Shown piece by piece: positions 16,130 through 24,273 of a stretch of 64,000 bases of DNA; the stretch's first letter is position 1; the number at the start of each line of letters is the position of its first letter. Source of the DNA: Actinomycetes bacterium (GTDB taxonomy: Bacteria; Actinomycetota; Acidimicrobiia; Acidimicrobiales; Palsa-688); contig JAJYMB010000135.1 in the NCBI GenBank assembly GCA_021787365.1, positions 43,630-107,629 of the forward strand, read 5' to 3'. Position numbers and translations under genes: made by a program. A model generated the notes under the pieces. It did not search any database, had not been told where the DNA came from, and worked only from the letters and a program-made list of their open reading frames with translations.

Positions 16130-17128
16130 GTGGCTACGGCAACACTGGCCCACAGGCAACCGGTACCGTGGCGAAGCCTAGGTCGCCTCTTGGCGGGTGG
16201 CCCCGGTAGCGTGCGTCGCCCTTTGGCGTTCCTAATTGTGGCTGTGGTCGCCGCCACCATTGCTTCCTCCTCCTTCCTGACGCTAGGGAACCTGAAATCC
16301 CTCCTCACCAGCTCGAGCTTCCTCATCGTCCTCGCCTGTGGGGAATCGTTCGTCGTGCTCATGGGCATGATCGACCTCGGCGTCGAGAGCATGCTCTCCT
16401 GCGCCGGTATGTTCGCGGCATGGTTGCTCGTGTTCGAAGGGTTCCCCGGCTGGCTGAGCTTCTTGTCCGCCATGGTTTTCGGGGTGGTGGTCGGCTCCCT
16501 GGTTGGCATAACCGTCTCCCGGGTACGCGTCCCGTCTTTCGTCGTCACGCTCGGCACTTACTGGGGCTTGCTCGGGGTCGCCCTGTTGTTCAACGGGGGC
16601 AACTACATAGCGCCCAACTCGCATGTGATTTTCACTTTTGGTGGGATCGCCGGGACCAGCTTCGGCGTCTCCAACCTCATCTTCGTGATGGTCGGTGTGG
16701 TGTTGGCCGCGCAGTTGGTCCTCAGCTACACGCCGGTTGGCCTCTGGGTCCGGGCGGTCGGGTCCAACGAGCAGGCTGGAAAGGCAGTCGGCCTATCCAC
16801 GCGTAACTTGAAGGTGCTGGCCTTTGTCATATCCGGCTCCTTGGCTGCCCTGGCGGGAGTCATGATCGCCGCCTGGCAGGTCTCCATCTACCCGACGTCG
16901 GGCTCAGGGATGTCGCTCCAGGCGATCGCCGGGGTGATCCTCGGGGGGATCCCCTTCACTGGCGGCCGGGGGACCGTGGTAGGTGCCGCCATCGGGGCCT
17001 TGGTGATCGGCATCATCAACGACATCATCGTCCTCGTGGGGCTCTCGTCCAACTACGAGTACATCTTCGTCGCCGCCGTCTTGATCCTCGCCGGCCTGCA
17101 GGCCCGCGGCGGCGAGTTCGTGAAGTAA
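16130..17128 (+). CDS. Sugar ABC transporter permease (RbsC/BPD_transp_2 family)
   Basis: A 332-residue membrane protein with about eight to ten hydrophobic segments. The GTG start follows the ATPase stop with no gap. Family features include FVVLMGMIDLGVESMLSCAGM, RVPSFVVTLGTYWGL, AVGSNEQAGKAVGLSTRNLKVLAFVISG, the EAA-like loop that contacts the ATPase, and GVILGGIPFTGGRGTVVGAAIGAL. It should form the channel for the sugar delivered by the binding protein. Confidence 0.93.
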   Translation: MATATLAHRQPVPWRSLGRLLAGGPGSVRRPLAFLIVAVVAATIASSSFLTLGNLKSLLTSSSFLIVLACGESFVVLMGMIDLGVESMLSCAGMFAAWLLVFEGFPGWLSFLSAMVFGVVVGSLVGITVSRVRVPSFVVTLGTYWGLLGVALLFNGGNYIAPNSHVIFTFGGIAGTSFGVSNLIFVMVGVVLAAQLVLSYTPVGLWVRAVGSNEQAGKAVGLSTRNLKVLAFVISGSLAALAGVMIAAWQVSIYPTSGSGMSLQAIAGVILGGIPFTGGRGTVVGAAIGALVIGIINDIIVLVGLSSNYEYIFVAAVLILAGLQARGGEFVK

Positions 17129-17134
17129 GCAGCC

Positions 17135-18145
17135 ATGGAAAGGCCAGTGGTGGTCCTCGTGCCAGAGCCTCAGCGCTCTTCGCGCATCTTCACCGAGGAC
17201 GTGCGCAGCGAGCTCGAGCGCCGCTTCACGGTCATCGACCTCGAGGGCAAGCCGAAGGGGCTCGACGACGTCCTGGCAGAAGCGTTGGCCATCGTTGGCC
17301 AACCCGACCTCCCGGCCGCGCGGCTCCAGCGTGCGCCACGCCTGCGGGCCTTGCTCAACGTCGAGGGCAATTTCTACCAGAACGTCGATTACCCCCTGTG
17401 CTTCGAGCGCGGCATCTACGTGTTGGGCTGCGGGCCTGCCTACGCCCAAGCCGTCGCTGAATATTCTCTCGGCCTGGCTTTGGACCTGGCCCGAGGCATT
17501 TCGCGCGAGGACCGGGCTTTTCGCGCCAACCGCGAGCGCTACGTGCTCGAGGGCAATGGGGACGCCGTACTGCTGCGCCATGCGGCCGTCGGCATGATCG
17601 GCTTCGGCAACTTGGGCCGGGCGCTCCTTCCCCTGCTCGCTGCCTTCCGCGCCACGGTCCGGGTGTACGACCCATGGCTGCCGGCCAGCGTCCTCGAGGA
17701 GGCCGGGGCGGTCCCCTCTGGGCTGGCCGAGCTGCTCGCCGAGAGCACCTTCGTGTTCGTACTGGCGACCGTGACCGAAGAAAGCGAAAACCTCCTCGGT
17801 GGCGCGCAACTCGACTTGCTGGCGCCGGGAGCCCGCTTGGTCCTGGTGAGCAGGGCCCCTGTGGTCGATTACGACGCGCTGCTCGACCGGGCTGCGGCTG
17901 GACGGCTGCTCGCCGCTATCGACGTGTGGCCCGAGGAGCCCGTCCCCTCCGACCACCGGGCGCGAGAGCTCGACGGCGTGGTGCTGTCCGCCCACCGGGC
18001 CGGCGGCATCCCCGAAGCTTTCTACGAGATAGGTCGCATGGTCCTCGACGACCTCACCCTGATCGCTGGAGGGCTCCCGCCAGTACGCATGCAAATCGCC
18101 TCCCGTGAACTCGTCGGGCGCTACCGCAACCGCCCCGCCGGCTAG
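17135..18145 (+). CDS. D-isomer-specific 2-hydroxyacid dehydrogenase family protein
   Basis: A 336-residue NAD-dependent dehydrogenase. The Rossmann motif is GMIGFGNLGRALLPLL. The catalytic trio is present: Arg in LVSRAPVVDY, Glu in WPEEPVPSD and His in LSAHRAGG. It starts six bases after the permease stop, so it is in the sugar operon. It probably oxidises or reduces a sugar-derived acid or a polyol breakdown product. The phosphoglycerate, glyoxylate and erythronate branches cannot be separated from sequence alone. Confidence 0.9.
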   Translation: MERPVVVLVPEPQRSSRIFTEDVRSELERRFTVIDLEGKPKGLDDVLAEALAIVGQPDLPAARLQRAPRLRALLNVEGNFYQNVDYPLCFERGIYVLGCGPAYAQAVAEYSLGLALDLARGISREDRAFRANRERYVLEGNGDAVLLRHAAVGMIGFGNLGRALLPLLAAFRATVRVYDPWLPASVLEEAGAVPSGLAELLAESTFVFVLATVTEESENLLGGAQLDLLAPGARLVLVSRAPVVDYDALLDRAAAGRLLAAIDVWPEEPVPSDHRARELDGVVLSAHRAGGIPEAFYEIGRMVLDDLTLIAGGLPPVRMQIASRELVGRYRNRPAG

Positions 18146-18199
18146 CCCCGAAGGGAGCGGGCGGCGCCCGTTCGAGGCCATGAGCCGGGTCCCGGTGAG

Positions 18200-18847
18200 G
18201 TGAGCACCGTGAAGGTCCTCAGCTGCCGCGGGGTGTTATTCGACTGCGATGGCGTCCTGGTCGACTCGGACGAGAGCGTCGCCTCGGCCTGGGGCCGCTG
18301 GGCCCGCCGGCTCGGTCTGGACGTCGAGATGGTGCAAGGGCTGGTGCACGGCCGCCGGTCCGCGGACACGGTGGCGATGCTCGTCCCTCGGGAGCGCCAA
18401 GCCGAGGAACTGGCTCGGATCAACCGCTACGAGATCGAAGACGCCGGCAGCGTGCGCGCTATCGGAGGCGCCCTGGCTTTGCTCCAATCGATCCCGGCCC
18501 CTCAGTGGGCCGTAGTGACTTCGGGCCGTGCAGAGCTGGCGCTCGCCCGGTTGCGCGCCGCCGGCCTACCTCGCCCGGCGGTGCTGGTCGGTGCCGAAGA
18601 CGTGAGCCGAGGCAAGCCCGACCCCGAGGGTTACAGGCTGGCAGCCGAGAGCCTGGGCGTGCCACCGGCCGAGGCGGTAGTGCTCGAGGATGCCGCGGTT
18701 GGCGTCCATGCCGCCCGGGCGGCCGGCGTGGGCGCCGTCGTCGGGGTGGGCGAGCGAGCTGCTGCGGGCGGCGCCGATGTCGTCGTAGCCGACTTACGCC
18801 CCCTCCGGTGGGAAGATGGGCATCTCTGGGTGAGGGGGACAGTTTGA
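18200..18847 (+). CDS. HAD-superfamily sugar-phosphate phosphatase/phosphomutase
   Basis: A 215-residue haloacid-dehalogenase enzyme from a GTG start after a GAGG run. Motif I is FDCDGVLVDSD, with the nucleophile and acid Asp pair. Motif II is VVTSGRAEL, motif III Lys is in SRGKPDPEGY, and motif IV is LEDAAVGVHAA. A small helical cap lies between motifs I and II, as in beta-phosphoglucomutase and YfbT-like sugar phosphatases. It is the last gene of the sugar operon and probably acts on a phosphorylated intermediate of the imported sugar. Confidence 0.9.
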   Translation: MSTVKVLSCRGVLFDCDGVLVDSDESVASAWGRWARRLGLDVEMVQGLVHGRRSADTVAMLVPRERQAEELARINRYEIEDAGSVRAIGGALALLQSIPAPQWAVVTSGRAELALARLRAAGLPRPAVLVGAEDVSRGKPDPEGYRLAAESLGVPPAEAVVLEDAAVGVHAARAAGVGAVVGVGERAAAGGADVVVADLRPLRWEDGHLWVRGTV

Positions 18848-18850
18848 CGG

Positions 18851-19453
18851 TCAGAGCGTGACGTCGCCGGCTTCGTCCGTCGACTCCAGGGTCGCGGCCA
18901 GCCTGACCAGGAAAGAACGCACGGTCGACTCGGCCACGCGGTGCAGGACGGCACGGTCCAGGCGCCGGCCCAGTTCCCCGAGCGGCGCCACGTAGGAAGC
19001 CGACAGGATGACACGGCACTCGGAGGGGCCGATCGGGGCGAACTCGAGGTCGCCGTCGAGCACTGGGAAAAGCCCAGGGAACTGCACGGCCTCCCACCTG
19101 ATAGAGACGGCGAGGCCTGCTCCTCGCTCGCGACAGGCACCGAGGGCCACGCGCACGTCGCGGGAGATCCGCCCCGAGGCCCAGGACGGCCCGATCCTGA
19201 CGAGCAGTTCGTGGGCGTCCTGGCCCGCGGCCGAAGCAAGAGGTTCGAGCCGGCTCCCATCGCCGTGGCACCAGTCCTCGGCCACCTCGATGGGTCGTCC
19301 CACATCGACGAAGTCGTGAACGAAAAGCGCCCTTTCCTTCTCGCCCGCAACCCCCGTCTCGCCCATCGCGAGGGCAGGGTACGTCGCAGCGGCGCCCGCC
19401 TGGTAGGGCCGAAAGGCCCAACCACCTGGGGGAAAAGCCCGCGCTTCGACCAC
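18851..19453 (-). CDS. SRPBCC-family (START-like) protein
   Basis: A 200-residue protein, possibly shorter: a GTG at 19453 and a later ATG near 19363 are both usable. From about residue 40 it resembles the SRPBCC helix-grip fold, which encloses a hydrophobic ligand: 'ERALFVHDFVDVGRPIEVAEDW', a central 'ISRDVRVALG', a strand 'ECRVILSASYVAPLG', and a long C-terminal helix 'VLHRVAESTVRSFLVRLAATL'. The gene converges on the HAD phosphatase with three bases between them. A DosR-like box lies about 50 bases before the start. Ligand and function are unknown. Confidence 0.7.
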   Translation of the reverse strand: MVEARAFPPGGWAFRPYQAGAAATYPALAMGETGVAGEKERALFVHDFVDVGRPIEVAEDWCHGDGSRLEPLASAAGQDAHELLVRIGPSWASGRISRDVRVALGACRERGAGLAVSIRWEAVQFPGLFPVLDGDLEFAPIGPSECRVILSASYVAPLGELGRRLDRAVLHRVAESTVRSFLVRLAATLESTDEAGDVTL

Positions 19454-19498
19454 GCTCTTTCGAGCACCAAGCCGGTAGCATCCTCAGAGGCTGTCTGG

Positions 19499-19520
19499 CC
19501 TAGGGACTTTCGGCCCTAGG
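19499..19520. promoter_or_regulatory. DosR/DevR-like palindrome in a divergent promoter region
   Basis: CCTAGGG and CCCTAGG (7-base arms) flank ACTTTCGG; the core is GGGACTTTCGGCCC. It lies between the minus-strand SRPBCC gene and the plus-strand RNA/zinc-ribbon unit, so it could serve both. It is the second-best site of the set. An AT-rich TATTTTTAA follows at 19542-19550 and may be a -10 region for the plus strand. Confidence 0.48.
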
Positions 19521-19553
19521 GCCGAGGCCGTGGGCCGCTGGTATTTTTAACTC

Positions 19554-19669
19554 GGCACTCTGGTGCATGCCAGACGGCACGTTCGACCGGGGTCGTGCGC
19601 CGCTGGTGAAGTTACCCGGTCGGCGTCGGGTGGTGTGCCTCGTCTGTCGGCGGGGCGCACCAGAGTGCC
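19554..19669 (+). ncRNA. Candidate structured leader RNA upstream of zinc-ribbon gene
   Basis: A closed multi-stem fold can be drawn by eye. P1 is a perfect 13-pair helix (19554-19566 with 19657-19669). P2 pairs CAGACGGCAC (19571-19580) with GTGCC-TC-GTCTG (19635-19646), ten pairs with a two-base bulge. Inside it lie two hairpins: CGAC/GTCG (19584-19595) and ACCCG/CGGGT (19614-19631). The result is a three-way junction of 116 bases, ending 23 bases before the ATG of the next gene. It does not resemble a riboswitch I know. A long inverted repeat of another origin is the alternative. Confidence 0.42.
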
Positions 19670-19692
19670 TTTGGCAAAGAGGTGAGCTGGTC

Positions 19693-20028
19693 ATGAAGCT
19701 AGCCGCACCGATCAGATGCAGGCACTGTGGCCGAGTGGTTGTGTCACCGGACGAACCCGAGTTCTACTCGTGCCACTTCACCGTTACAGACCCGCACATG
19801 GACAGGTGGTCTTGTGGTTCGTGCATCACCTTCGAAGAGAAGCGTGACATCGTCCTCGAGCTCGAGGGCCCCTCGCTCGAGGTCATCGACCTGGCCGAGG
19901 TGACGCCCGAGGACATATACGCAGCCGCCAGAGAGGCCGGGCTGGCGAAACAAGAGGTCCTGCTCTTGCACCAGTTCGTCAATATCTCATGGCGGGCTCA
20001 GAGTATGGCGGTAGGCCGGAAACGCTGA
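19693..20028 (+). CDS. Small zinc-ribbon protein of unknown function
   Basis: A 111-residue protein. The ATG at 19693 is chosen because AGAGGTGA lies just upstream and the conserved-looking part begins there. A longer frame from 19567 would run through the predicted RNA stems. The N-terminal half has two CxxC pairs (CRHCGR near 9-12; WSCGSC near 40-43), likely one zinc site. The C-terminal half is acidic and helical (VIDLAEVTPEDIYAAAREAGLAKQEVLLLHQFV). I do not recognise the family. Neighbours suggest a redox or stress setting. Confidence 0.6.
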   Translation: MKLAAPIRCRHCGRVVVSPDEPEFYSCHFTVTDPHMDRWSCGSCITFEEKRDIVLELEGPSLEVIDLAEVTPEDIYAAAREAGLAKQEVLLLHQFVNISWRAQSMAVGRKR

Positions 20029-20103
20029 CCGCACGAACGGTCGTTGGACAGGGCCAGCTCAGGGTACGACCCGGCCCCGACCCAGCGCTTGGAGGCGAAG
20101 CTC

Positions 20104-20622
20104 CTACTGCTGCTTGGCACGGTGGGGCTGGTGCAGAGCTCTCTCGACGGCCGCCACCCACTGGGCTGGCCACCACGCGACCACTTCGGAACTCCTCGCC
20201 AAGTCCAGTTCGAGAGGCACGAGCACCTCGCGTTGCAGCCGGGCGAGCGAACCCGAAGAGCGGGCCTCTCGAAGTACTTCCCCTGCCAAGTAGGTACGAG
20301 CCCGGCGCCACCTCCTCTCGCCCAGGCCGGGGGCGGCCGAGCGCCTCAGCTCAGCTTGAAGATCTTCCTCACTCCCGTGGGCCAGGAGGTTGGTCCAGGT
20401 CCACGCCGGCACCGAGGTGACGCCACTGCCGAAACGTTCGGCCAGGCGACCCGACAAGAAGGCCTCGCAGTCCGCCGAAAGCTCCTGCCCGGCACGCCGT
20501 AGGCGCCGGCGCCACCTGAGGCCGCCCAGCCGGCCGGCAGGCGTGAGGAGGACGCGCTCGAAGAAGCGGTTCTCGTCTGCCCACACGCTGAGCCAATTAG
20601 GCACCCACGTCGTCAACCACAT
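20104..20622 (-). CDS. Hypothetical protein, Trp- and Arg-rich
   Basis: A 172-residue protein of no family I recognise. The ATG at 20622 follows a G-rich run (GGGGGG) that can serve as a ribosome site. It is rich in Trp (WLTTWVPNWLSVW at the start; WAWWPAQW-like stretch late) and Arg, with long amphipathic helices and no signal peptide or membrane span. A single Cys lies near residue 52. It is transcribed in the same direction as the ferredoxin gene 43 bases upstream and may share its promoter. Confidence 0.5.
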   Translation of the reverse strand: MWLTTWVPNWLSVWADENRFFERVLLTPAGRLGGLRWRRRLRRAGQELSADCEAFLSGRLAERFGSGVTSVPAWTWTNLLAHGSEEDLQAELRRSAAPGLGERRWRRARTYLAGEVLREARSSGSLARLQREVLVPLELDLARSSEVVAWWPAQWVAAVERALHQPHRAKQQ

Positions 20623-20665
20623 ATGCCGACACCCCCCAAAATCCTTATCCGTCCCTGCTTTACAT

Positions 20666-20893
20666 TCAGAGCTTCACGTAAATGCACTCGCCGGCGCACT
20701 GCGCCTGCGCATCGAGCACGTCTGACTCGAGCTCACCCGAGACGAGAAAGGCGCCCGGCTCCCCGTCCACTGTCGCATGCCGGTCCACGCGGACGTGGGC
20801 AAGACCGTCGTCGCGCATCTCGAACACCGCCGGGCACAGCTCCTCGCAGAGGCCGTCCCCGGTGCAGTACTCGTGCTCGATCCAGACCTTCAC
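20666..20893 (-). CDS. Single-cluster ferredoxin
   Basis: A 75-residue ferredoxin of the small actinobacterial [3Fe-4S]/[4Fe-4S] type. The motif is C10-x5-C16-x3-C20-P (YCTGDGLCEELCP) with a distal Cys near the C-terminus (QCAGECI). The middle-position residue is Gly rather than Cys, which favours a three-iron cluster or one with a non-Cys ligand. It starts MKVWIEHEYC. It is a plausible electron carrier for NifJ or a monooxygenase. A DosR-like box lies about 80 bases upstream; mycobacterial DosR also controls a ferredoxin (fdxA). Confidence 0.88.
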   Translation of the reverse strand: MKVWIEHEYCTGDGLCEELCPAVFEMRDDGLAHVRVDRHATVDGEPGAFLVSGELESDVLDAQAQCAGECIYVKL

Positions 20894-20971
20894 TTCGCTT
20901 GCCTCCTAACTTCGGCCCCCGTCCCGGCAGGCCTCACTTACCTTCTAGCGGCAGACGCCCGGGTGGCTTTA

Positions 20972-20985
20972 GGGCAATTGGTCCC
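20972..20985. promoter_or_regulatory. DosR/DevR-like box upstream of ferredoxin
   Basis: GGGCAATTGGTCCC, an imperfect palindrome around CAATTG, about 80 bases before the ferredoxin start on the minus strand. It departs from the others at the fourth and fifth bases, so it is one of the weaker members. Confidence 0.33.
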
Positions 20986-21039
20986 CCTTTCCTGGCCCAA
21001 TGGCCTACGCGAGCGGAGCGCGCCCGAAAGGAGCGACAC

Positions 21040-21053
21040 GCGGCTTTCGTCCC
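21040..21053. promoter_or_regulatory. Weak DosR/DevR-like box upstream of zinc finger-baeRF gene
   Basis: GCGGCTTTCGTCCC shares 11 of 14 positions with the 19503 site, including the central CTTTCG. It lies about 110 bases before the ATG at 21163. It is the weakest member of the set and could be chance. Confidence 0.28.
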
Positions 21054-21162
21054 ACCGGGCCTCCTCCACCTGGGCTGCACCAGCCCTGCACACAGCCGTC
21101 ATGGGCCTGCCGTCGGGTGGGTATATATGGCCTGAGTGGACGAACCCGGAGAGGAGCGGTCC

Positions 21163-22455
21163 ATGGCTACTTGGCATTGTCCCGTTTGTGGGCTGAACTT
21201 TGTCTTTCACTCCGAGCTGGACTGGCACATCCGTGAAGCTCACTGCATGAAACGCACGGCTGGCCTCGCCGGTCAGCTGGAGAGGGAAGCCGTGCTCAGC
21301 TGGTCTTCGCTGCGCCAGCTACAAGCGGTGAGTGTCGGGCCGTCGGTGTCGTTGTTCCTCTGGACGACCCCAGCAGCCGTCATGACGGCTCACGACGCGA
21401 CGAACCTGCACCGTCTTGCCTCTCAGGCTCGCGAACGGCTGGCGCACGAGCTGAAGGGCCAGGCTCTCGAGCACATGGAGACCCGCCTCAGCGAAACCGT
21501 GCGCGCCGCCGAGAGCGGCCCGACCGATCACGGCCTCGCCCTTTTTGTGAGCGCGGCTGAGACCGCTGTCGTGCCCTTGCCCTTCTCGCCTCGCGAGAGG
21601 GTGGCCATCAACCCGAGGTTTGCCACCCGCGACCTCCTCGAGTCCCTGGAGGCTTTCCCTCCCTACCGTGCCCTCGTGCTGCGAGGCCCTGGTTTCAGGC
21701 TCCTCGAAGGCAGGGCGCAGCGCCTCTCCGAGGTCCGTGACTGGCAGGTGCCCAACCCCTCGCTCTGGCGAGCACGGCGTGACGACTCGGCGCTGTACGC
21801 CAGCTGTTGGACGCCGCGCCAGCGGCGCTTGGCCGCTTTCGAGTCGGCAGACCGGGCCATCGGTGAGAGGGTCGCCATCGTCGGGCGGCTGCCTCTCGTC
21901 CTCCTGGGCCGCAAGGGCCTGATGGCCAAGTACCGGAGGCGCTCGCCCCACACGTCCTCGGTGATCGGGCAGGTACCCGTCTGGGGCGCCATGCTGTCGA
22001 GGGCCGACGTGGCCGAGCAAGCCGCGCCGCTCGTCACGGCCTGGCGGCAAGCGCACACGGCGCAGTACCTGGAGGCCCTCCACGAGGCGGACCGCCAAGG
22101 CCACGTCGTCTGGGGGTTGCAACCGGTCTGGGACGCGGTGCGCGCGGGCCAGGTGCAGTGGCTCTGGGTCGAGCGGGACTACTGGGAGCCGGGACGGCTC
22201 GGCGACAGGGGCACGCGGCTGCTGGCCGCGCCCGACCTCGAGGCGCCCGGGGTGACAGAAGACATCGTGGACCTAGTCATGGAGCGTGCCGCCCTGGCCG
22301 GCGCCCACGTCGAGATCGTCGAGCGGCTGGGGCACGGCCGAGCTGGAGACCGCATAGCCGCTCAGCTCGGGGCGCCTGCCGGTGCCGGCGAGCGACCCCA
22401 ACCTGGCGAAGCTGTGGCCGGCCAACCAGCCGCCGGCAGCGCGGCTGCGGCCTGA
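21163..22455 (+). CDS. C2H2 zinc finger fused to a baeRF-like (eRF1-fold) domain
   Basis: A 430-residue protein; the ATG at 21163 follows GGAGAGGAG with good spacing. Residues 6-27 form a textbook C2H2 finger: C6-x2-C9-x12-H22-x4-H27 with hydrophobic F13 and L19 in the classical places. The rest resembles bacterial release-factor-fold (baeRF) proteins: SVSLFLWTT, 'LALFVSAAETAVVPLPF', 'YRALVLRGPGFRLLEG', and the C-terminal 'DIVDLVMERAALAGAHVEIVERLG', which is like the last eRF1 domain. Mycobacterial Rv2629, a DosR-regulon protein, has the same fold. A ribosome-directed role is likely; the finger is unusual. Ala/Gly-rich tail. Confidence 0.7.
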   Translation: MATWHCPVCGLNFVFHSELDWHIREAHCMKRTAGLAGQLEREAVLSWSSLRQLQAVSVGPSVSLFLWTTPAAVMTAHDATNLHRLASQARERLAHELKGQALEHMETRLSETVRAAESGPTDHGLALFVSAAETAVVPLPFSPRERVAINPRFATRDLLESLEAFPPYRALVLRGPGFRLLEGRAQRLSEVRDWQVPNPSLWRARRDDSALYASCWTPRQRRLAAFESADRAIGERVAIVGRLPLVLLGRKGLMAKYRRRSPHTSSVIGQVPVWGAMLSRADVAEQAAPLVTAWRQAHTAQYLEALHEADRQGHVVWGLQPVWDAVRAGQVQWLWVERDYWEPGRLGDRGTRLLAAPDLEAPGVTEDIVDLVMERAALAGAHVEIVERLGHGRAGDRIAAQLGAPAGAGERPQPGEAVAGQPAAGSAAAA

Positions 22456-22456
22456 A

Positions 22457-22813
22457 CTAGCCGGGCCCGGCGTCGCCGGCGTAGCCGAGCCCCAGGAGCT
22501 CGAGGCCGCCGGACAATTCCGTTGGGCGGCCACAACCCGGGCAGATACCGATGTGGCCGGCGACGTTGTCCCCTGGCAGTTCGCCGGCCCACCCGCAAGA
22601 ACACTCGAGGTGAGCCGGGACCACCTCGAGGTCGAAGGTGGCATTTTCGAGTTCCCCGCCAGGGTATTGCTTGGCCGCGACCGGAAAAACAGCGGCTAGC
22701 TCCTCTGCGTCGATGCCGGCGCTGCAGCGCGCCCGGACAGCCAGCACGCGCCGGCCTCGGCAAAGCTCGGCGCACTTGGCCACCAGGCCTTCGGCCAGAG
22801 AGAGCTCGTGCAA
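22457..22813 (-). CDS. hypA: Hydrogenase nickel-insertion protein HypA
   Basis: A 118-residue metallochaperone that delivers nickel to the hydrogenase large subunit. The conserved N-terminus MHELSLAEGLV fixes the start at a TTG codon (22813); His2 is the family's nickel ligand. The zinc site is present as CSCGW near residue 71 and CPGCG near residue 90. It lies 10 bases after hoxH, the last gene of the hydrogenase operon. No hypBCDEF or maturation protease gene is in the window, so those must be elsewhere. Confidence 0.9.
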   Translation of the reverse strand: MHELSLAEGLVAKCAELCRGRRVLAVRARCSAGIDAEELAAVFPVAAKQYPGGELENATFDLEVVPAHLECSCGWAGELPGDNVAGHIGICPGCGRPTELSGGLELLGLGYAGDAGPG

Positions 22814-22823
22814 CGTACGACAG

Positions 22824-24257
22824 CTACTGCTCGGCTGAGCGGCTCACCCGGCGGAGCAGCTCGCCGCCCGGCCCGAACACGTCGAGTACCAACGGCATCT
22901 GGCCGATGGCGTGCGTGGAACAGGAGAGGCACGGGTCGTACGCCCTGATCACCGCCTCCACCCGGTTGAGCGCGCCCTCGCGCACCTGGTCCCCCTTTAT
23001 GTAGTGCTGGGCGACCTGCAGGACCGAACGGTTCATGGCGAGGTTGTTGTGCCCGGTAGCTATGACCAGGTTGACCCACTGGACGATGCCGTCCTTGTCG
23101 ACCCGGTAGTGGTGGAAAAGCGTCCCCCTCGGGGCTTCCGAAACGCCCACCCCCTCCCGGTTGTTGACCGCCGCGTGCGCCCTCACGTCCTCGTCCAAGA
23201 TGCCGGGCCCCGAGAGGATGGCGCCGATCGTGTCGATGCAGTGGAGGAGCTCGATGAGCCGCGCCCAGTGGTAATGGAACGAGCCGTTGGGGAACCGCCC
23301 GAGCCTGAGCCGGTACTCGGCCAGTTCGGCGTCGGCCGCCGGGCTGCCCAGATGGTCGATGACGTTGAGCCGGGCCAGCGGTCCGACGCGGTATATCCCG
23401 GCGGGGTACCCGAGGGCCTTGTAGTAGGGGGACTTCAGGTACGAGAACGGCTCGACCGCCTCGCCCAGGTACTCCCAGTATGGGCGGGGGTCGACGTCGT
23501 CGAGCAGCCGGCGCCCGTTTTCGTCCACCATGCGCAAGCGGCCCTCGGAATAAGCGGCGTTCCCGCTGTCATGGTGCACCAGGCCCATGTACAGGCTCGG
23601 GAAACTCCCGAAATGAGCTGCCTCTTCGGCCCAGGAGGCGAGGTTTTTCTTGAACCAATCGAGAGTTCGTGCTGCCCGGGCGTGGGCGTCGGGGACCGTT
23701 GCCAAAATGGTGTCCCGCTGCTCGGTGCTCAAGGGCGCGCTCACCCCGCCTGGGACGACCCAGGCCGGGTGGATGCGCTTGCCGCCGAGCTTCTCTATTA
23801 TCTGCTGGCCGAACTTCCTGAGCGCGATCCCGTCGCGAGCGAGCTCCGGCGCCCGGGCGGCCACCCCGGCGATGTTGCGCGCCCCCGGGTCGGAATCGAA
23901 GCCGAGCAGCAGGTCGGGCGAGGACAGGTGGAAGAAGTGGAGGGCGTGGGACTGGACTATCTGGGCCAGGTTCATCACCCGGCGCAGTTGCCTGGCGGCC
24001 AGCGGCGGGGACACCCCGAGGACCTCGTCGCATGCCTTGGCCGAAGCGAGGAGGTGGCTCGTCGGGCAGATACCGCAAATCCGGGCCATGAACGAGGGCA
24101 TCTCGTGCAAGGGCCGGCCCACTGCGATCCGCTCGAAGCCCCGCACCTGTGTCACGCTGAAGCGGGCGTCGGTGACCTCGCCGTCGGCGCCGACCGAGAC
24201 CGCTATCTTGGCGTGGCCTTCTATACGGGTCACCGGCTCGATGATTATCTCGCTCAC
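22824..24257 (-). CDS. hoxH: NAD-reducing [NiFe] hydrogenase large subunit HoxH
   Basis: A 477-residue catalytic subunit that binds the NiFe(CN)2CO centre. The L1 motif [10 protein letters not shown] supplies Cys61 and Cys64. The L2 motif DPCLSCSTH supplies Cys443 and Cys446, followed by His449. Beyond His449 lie 28 residues that should be removed by a maturation protease, as in group 3 enzymes. The GTG start has a strong GAGGAGG. With HoxE, F, U and Y it makes a group 3d bidirectional enzyme that couples H2 to NAD. No cysteine needed for the active site is missing. Confidence 0.93.
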   Translation of the reverse strand: MSEIIIEPVTRIEGHAKIAVSVGADGEVTDARFSVTQVRGFERIAVGRPLHEMPSFMARICGICPTSHLLASAKACDEVLGVSPPLAARQLRRVMNLAQIVQSHALHFFHLSSPDLLLGFDSDPGARNIAGVAARAPELARDGIALRKFGQQIIEKLGGKRIHPAWVVPGGVSAPLSTEQRDTILATVPDAHARAARTLDWFKKNLASWAEEAAHFGSFPSLYMGLVHHDSGNAAYSEGRLRMVDENGRRLLDDVDPRPYWEYLGEAVEPFSYLKSPYYKALGYPAGIYRVGPLARLNVIDHLGSPAADAELAEYRLRLGRFPNGSFHYHWARLIELLHCIDTIGAILSGPGILDEDVRAHAAVNNREGVGVSEAPRGTLFHHYRVDKDGIVQWVNLVIATGHNNLAMNRSVLQVAQHYIKGDQVREGALNRVEAVIRAYDPCLSCSTHAIGQMPLVLDVFGPGGELLRRVSRSAEQ

Positions 24258-24273
24258 CTTCGACCTCCTCGGC

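Noticed and set aside
19567..19692. Upstream extension of the zinc-ribbon protein by 42 residues
   Set aside because: It runs through both strands of the predicted RNA helices and lacks a ribosome site, while the ATG at 19693 has one.
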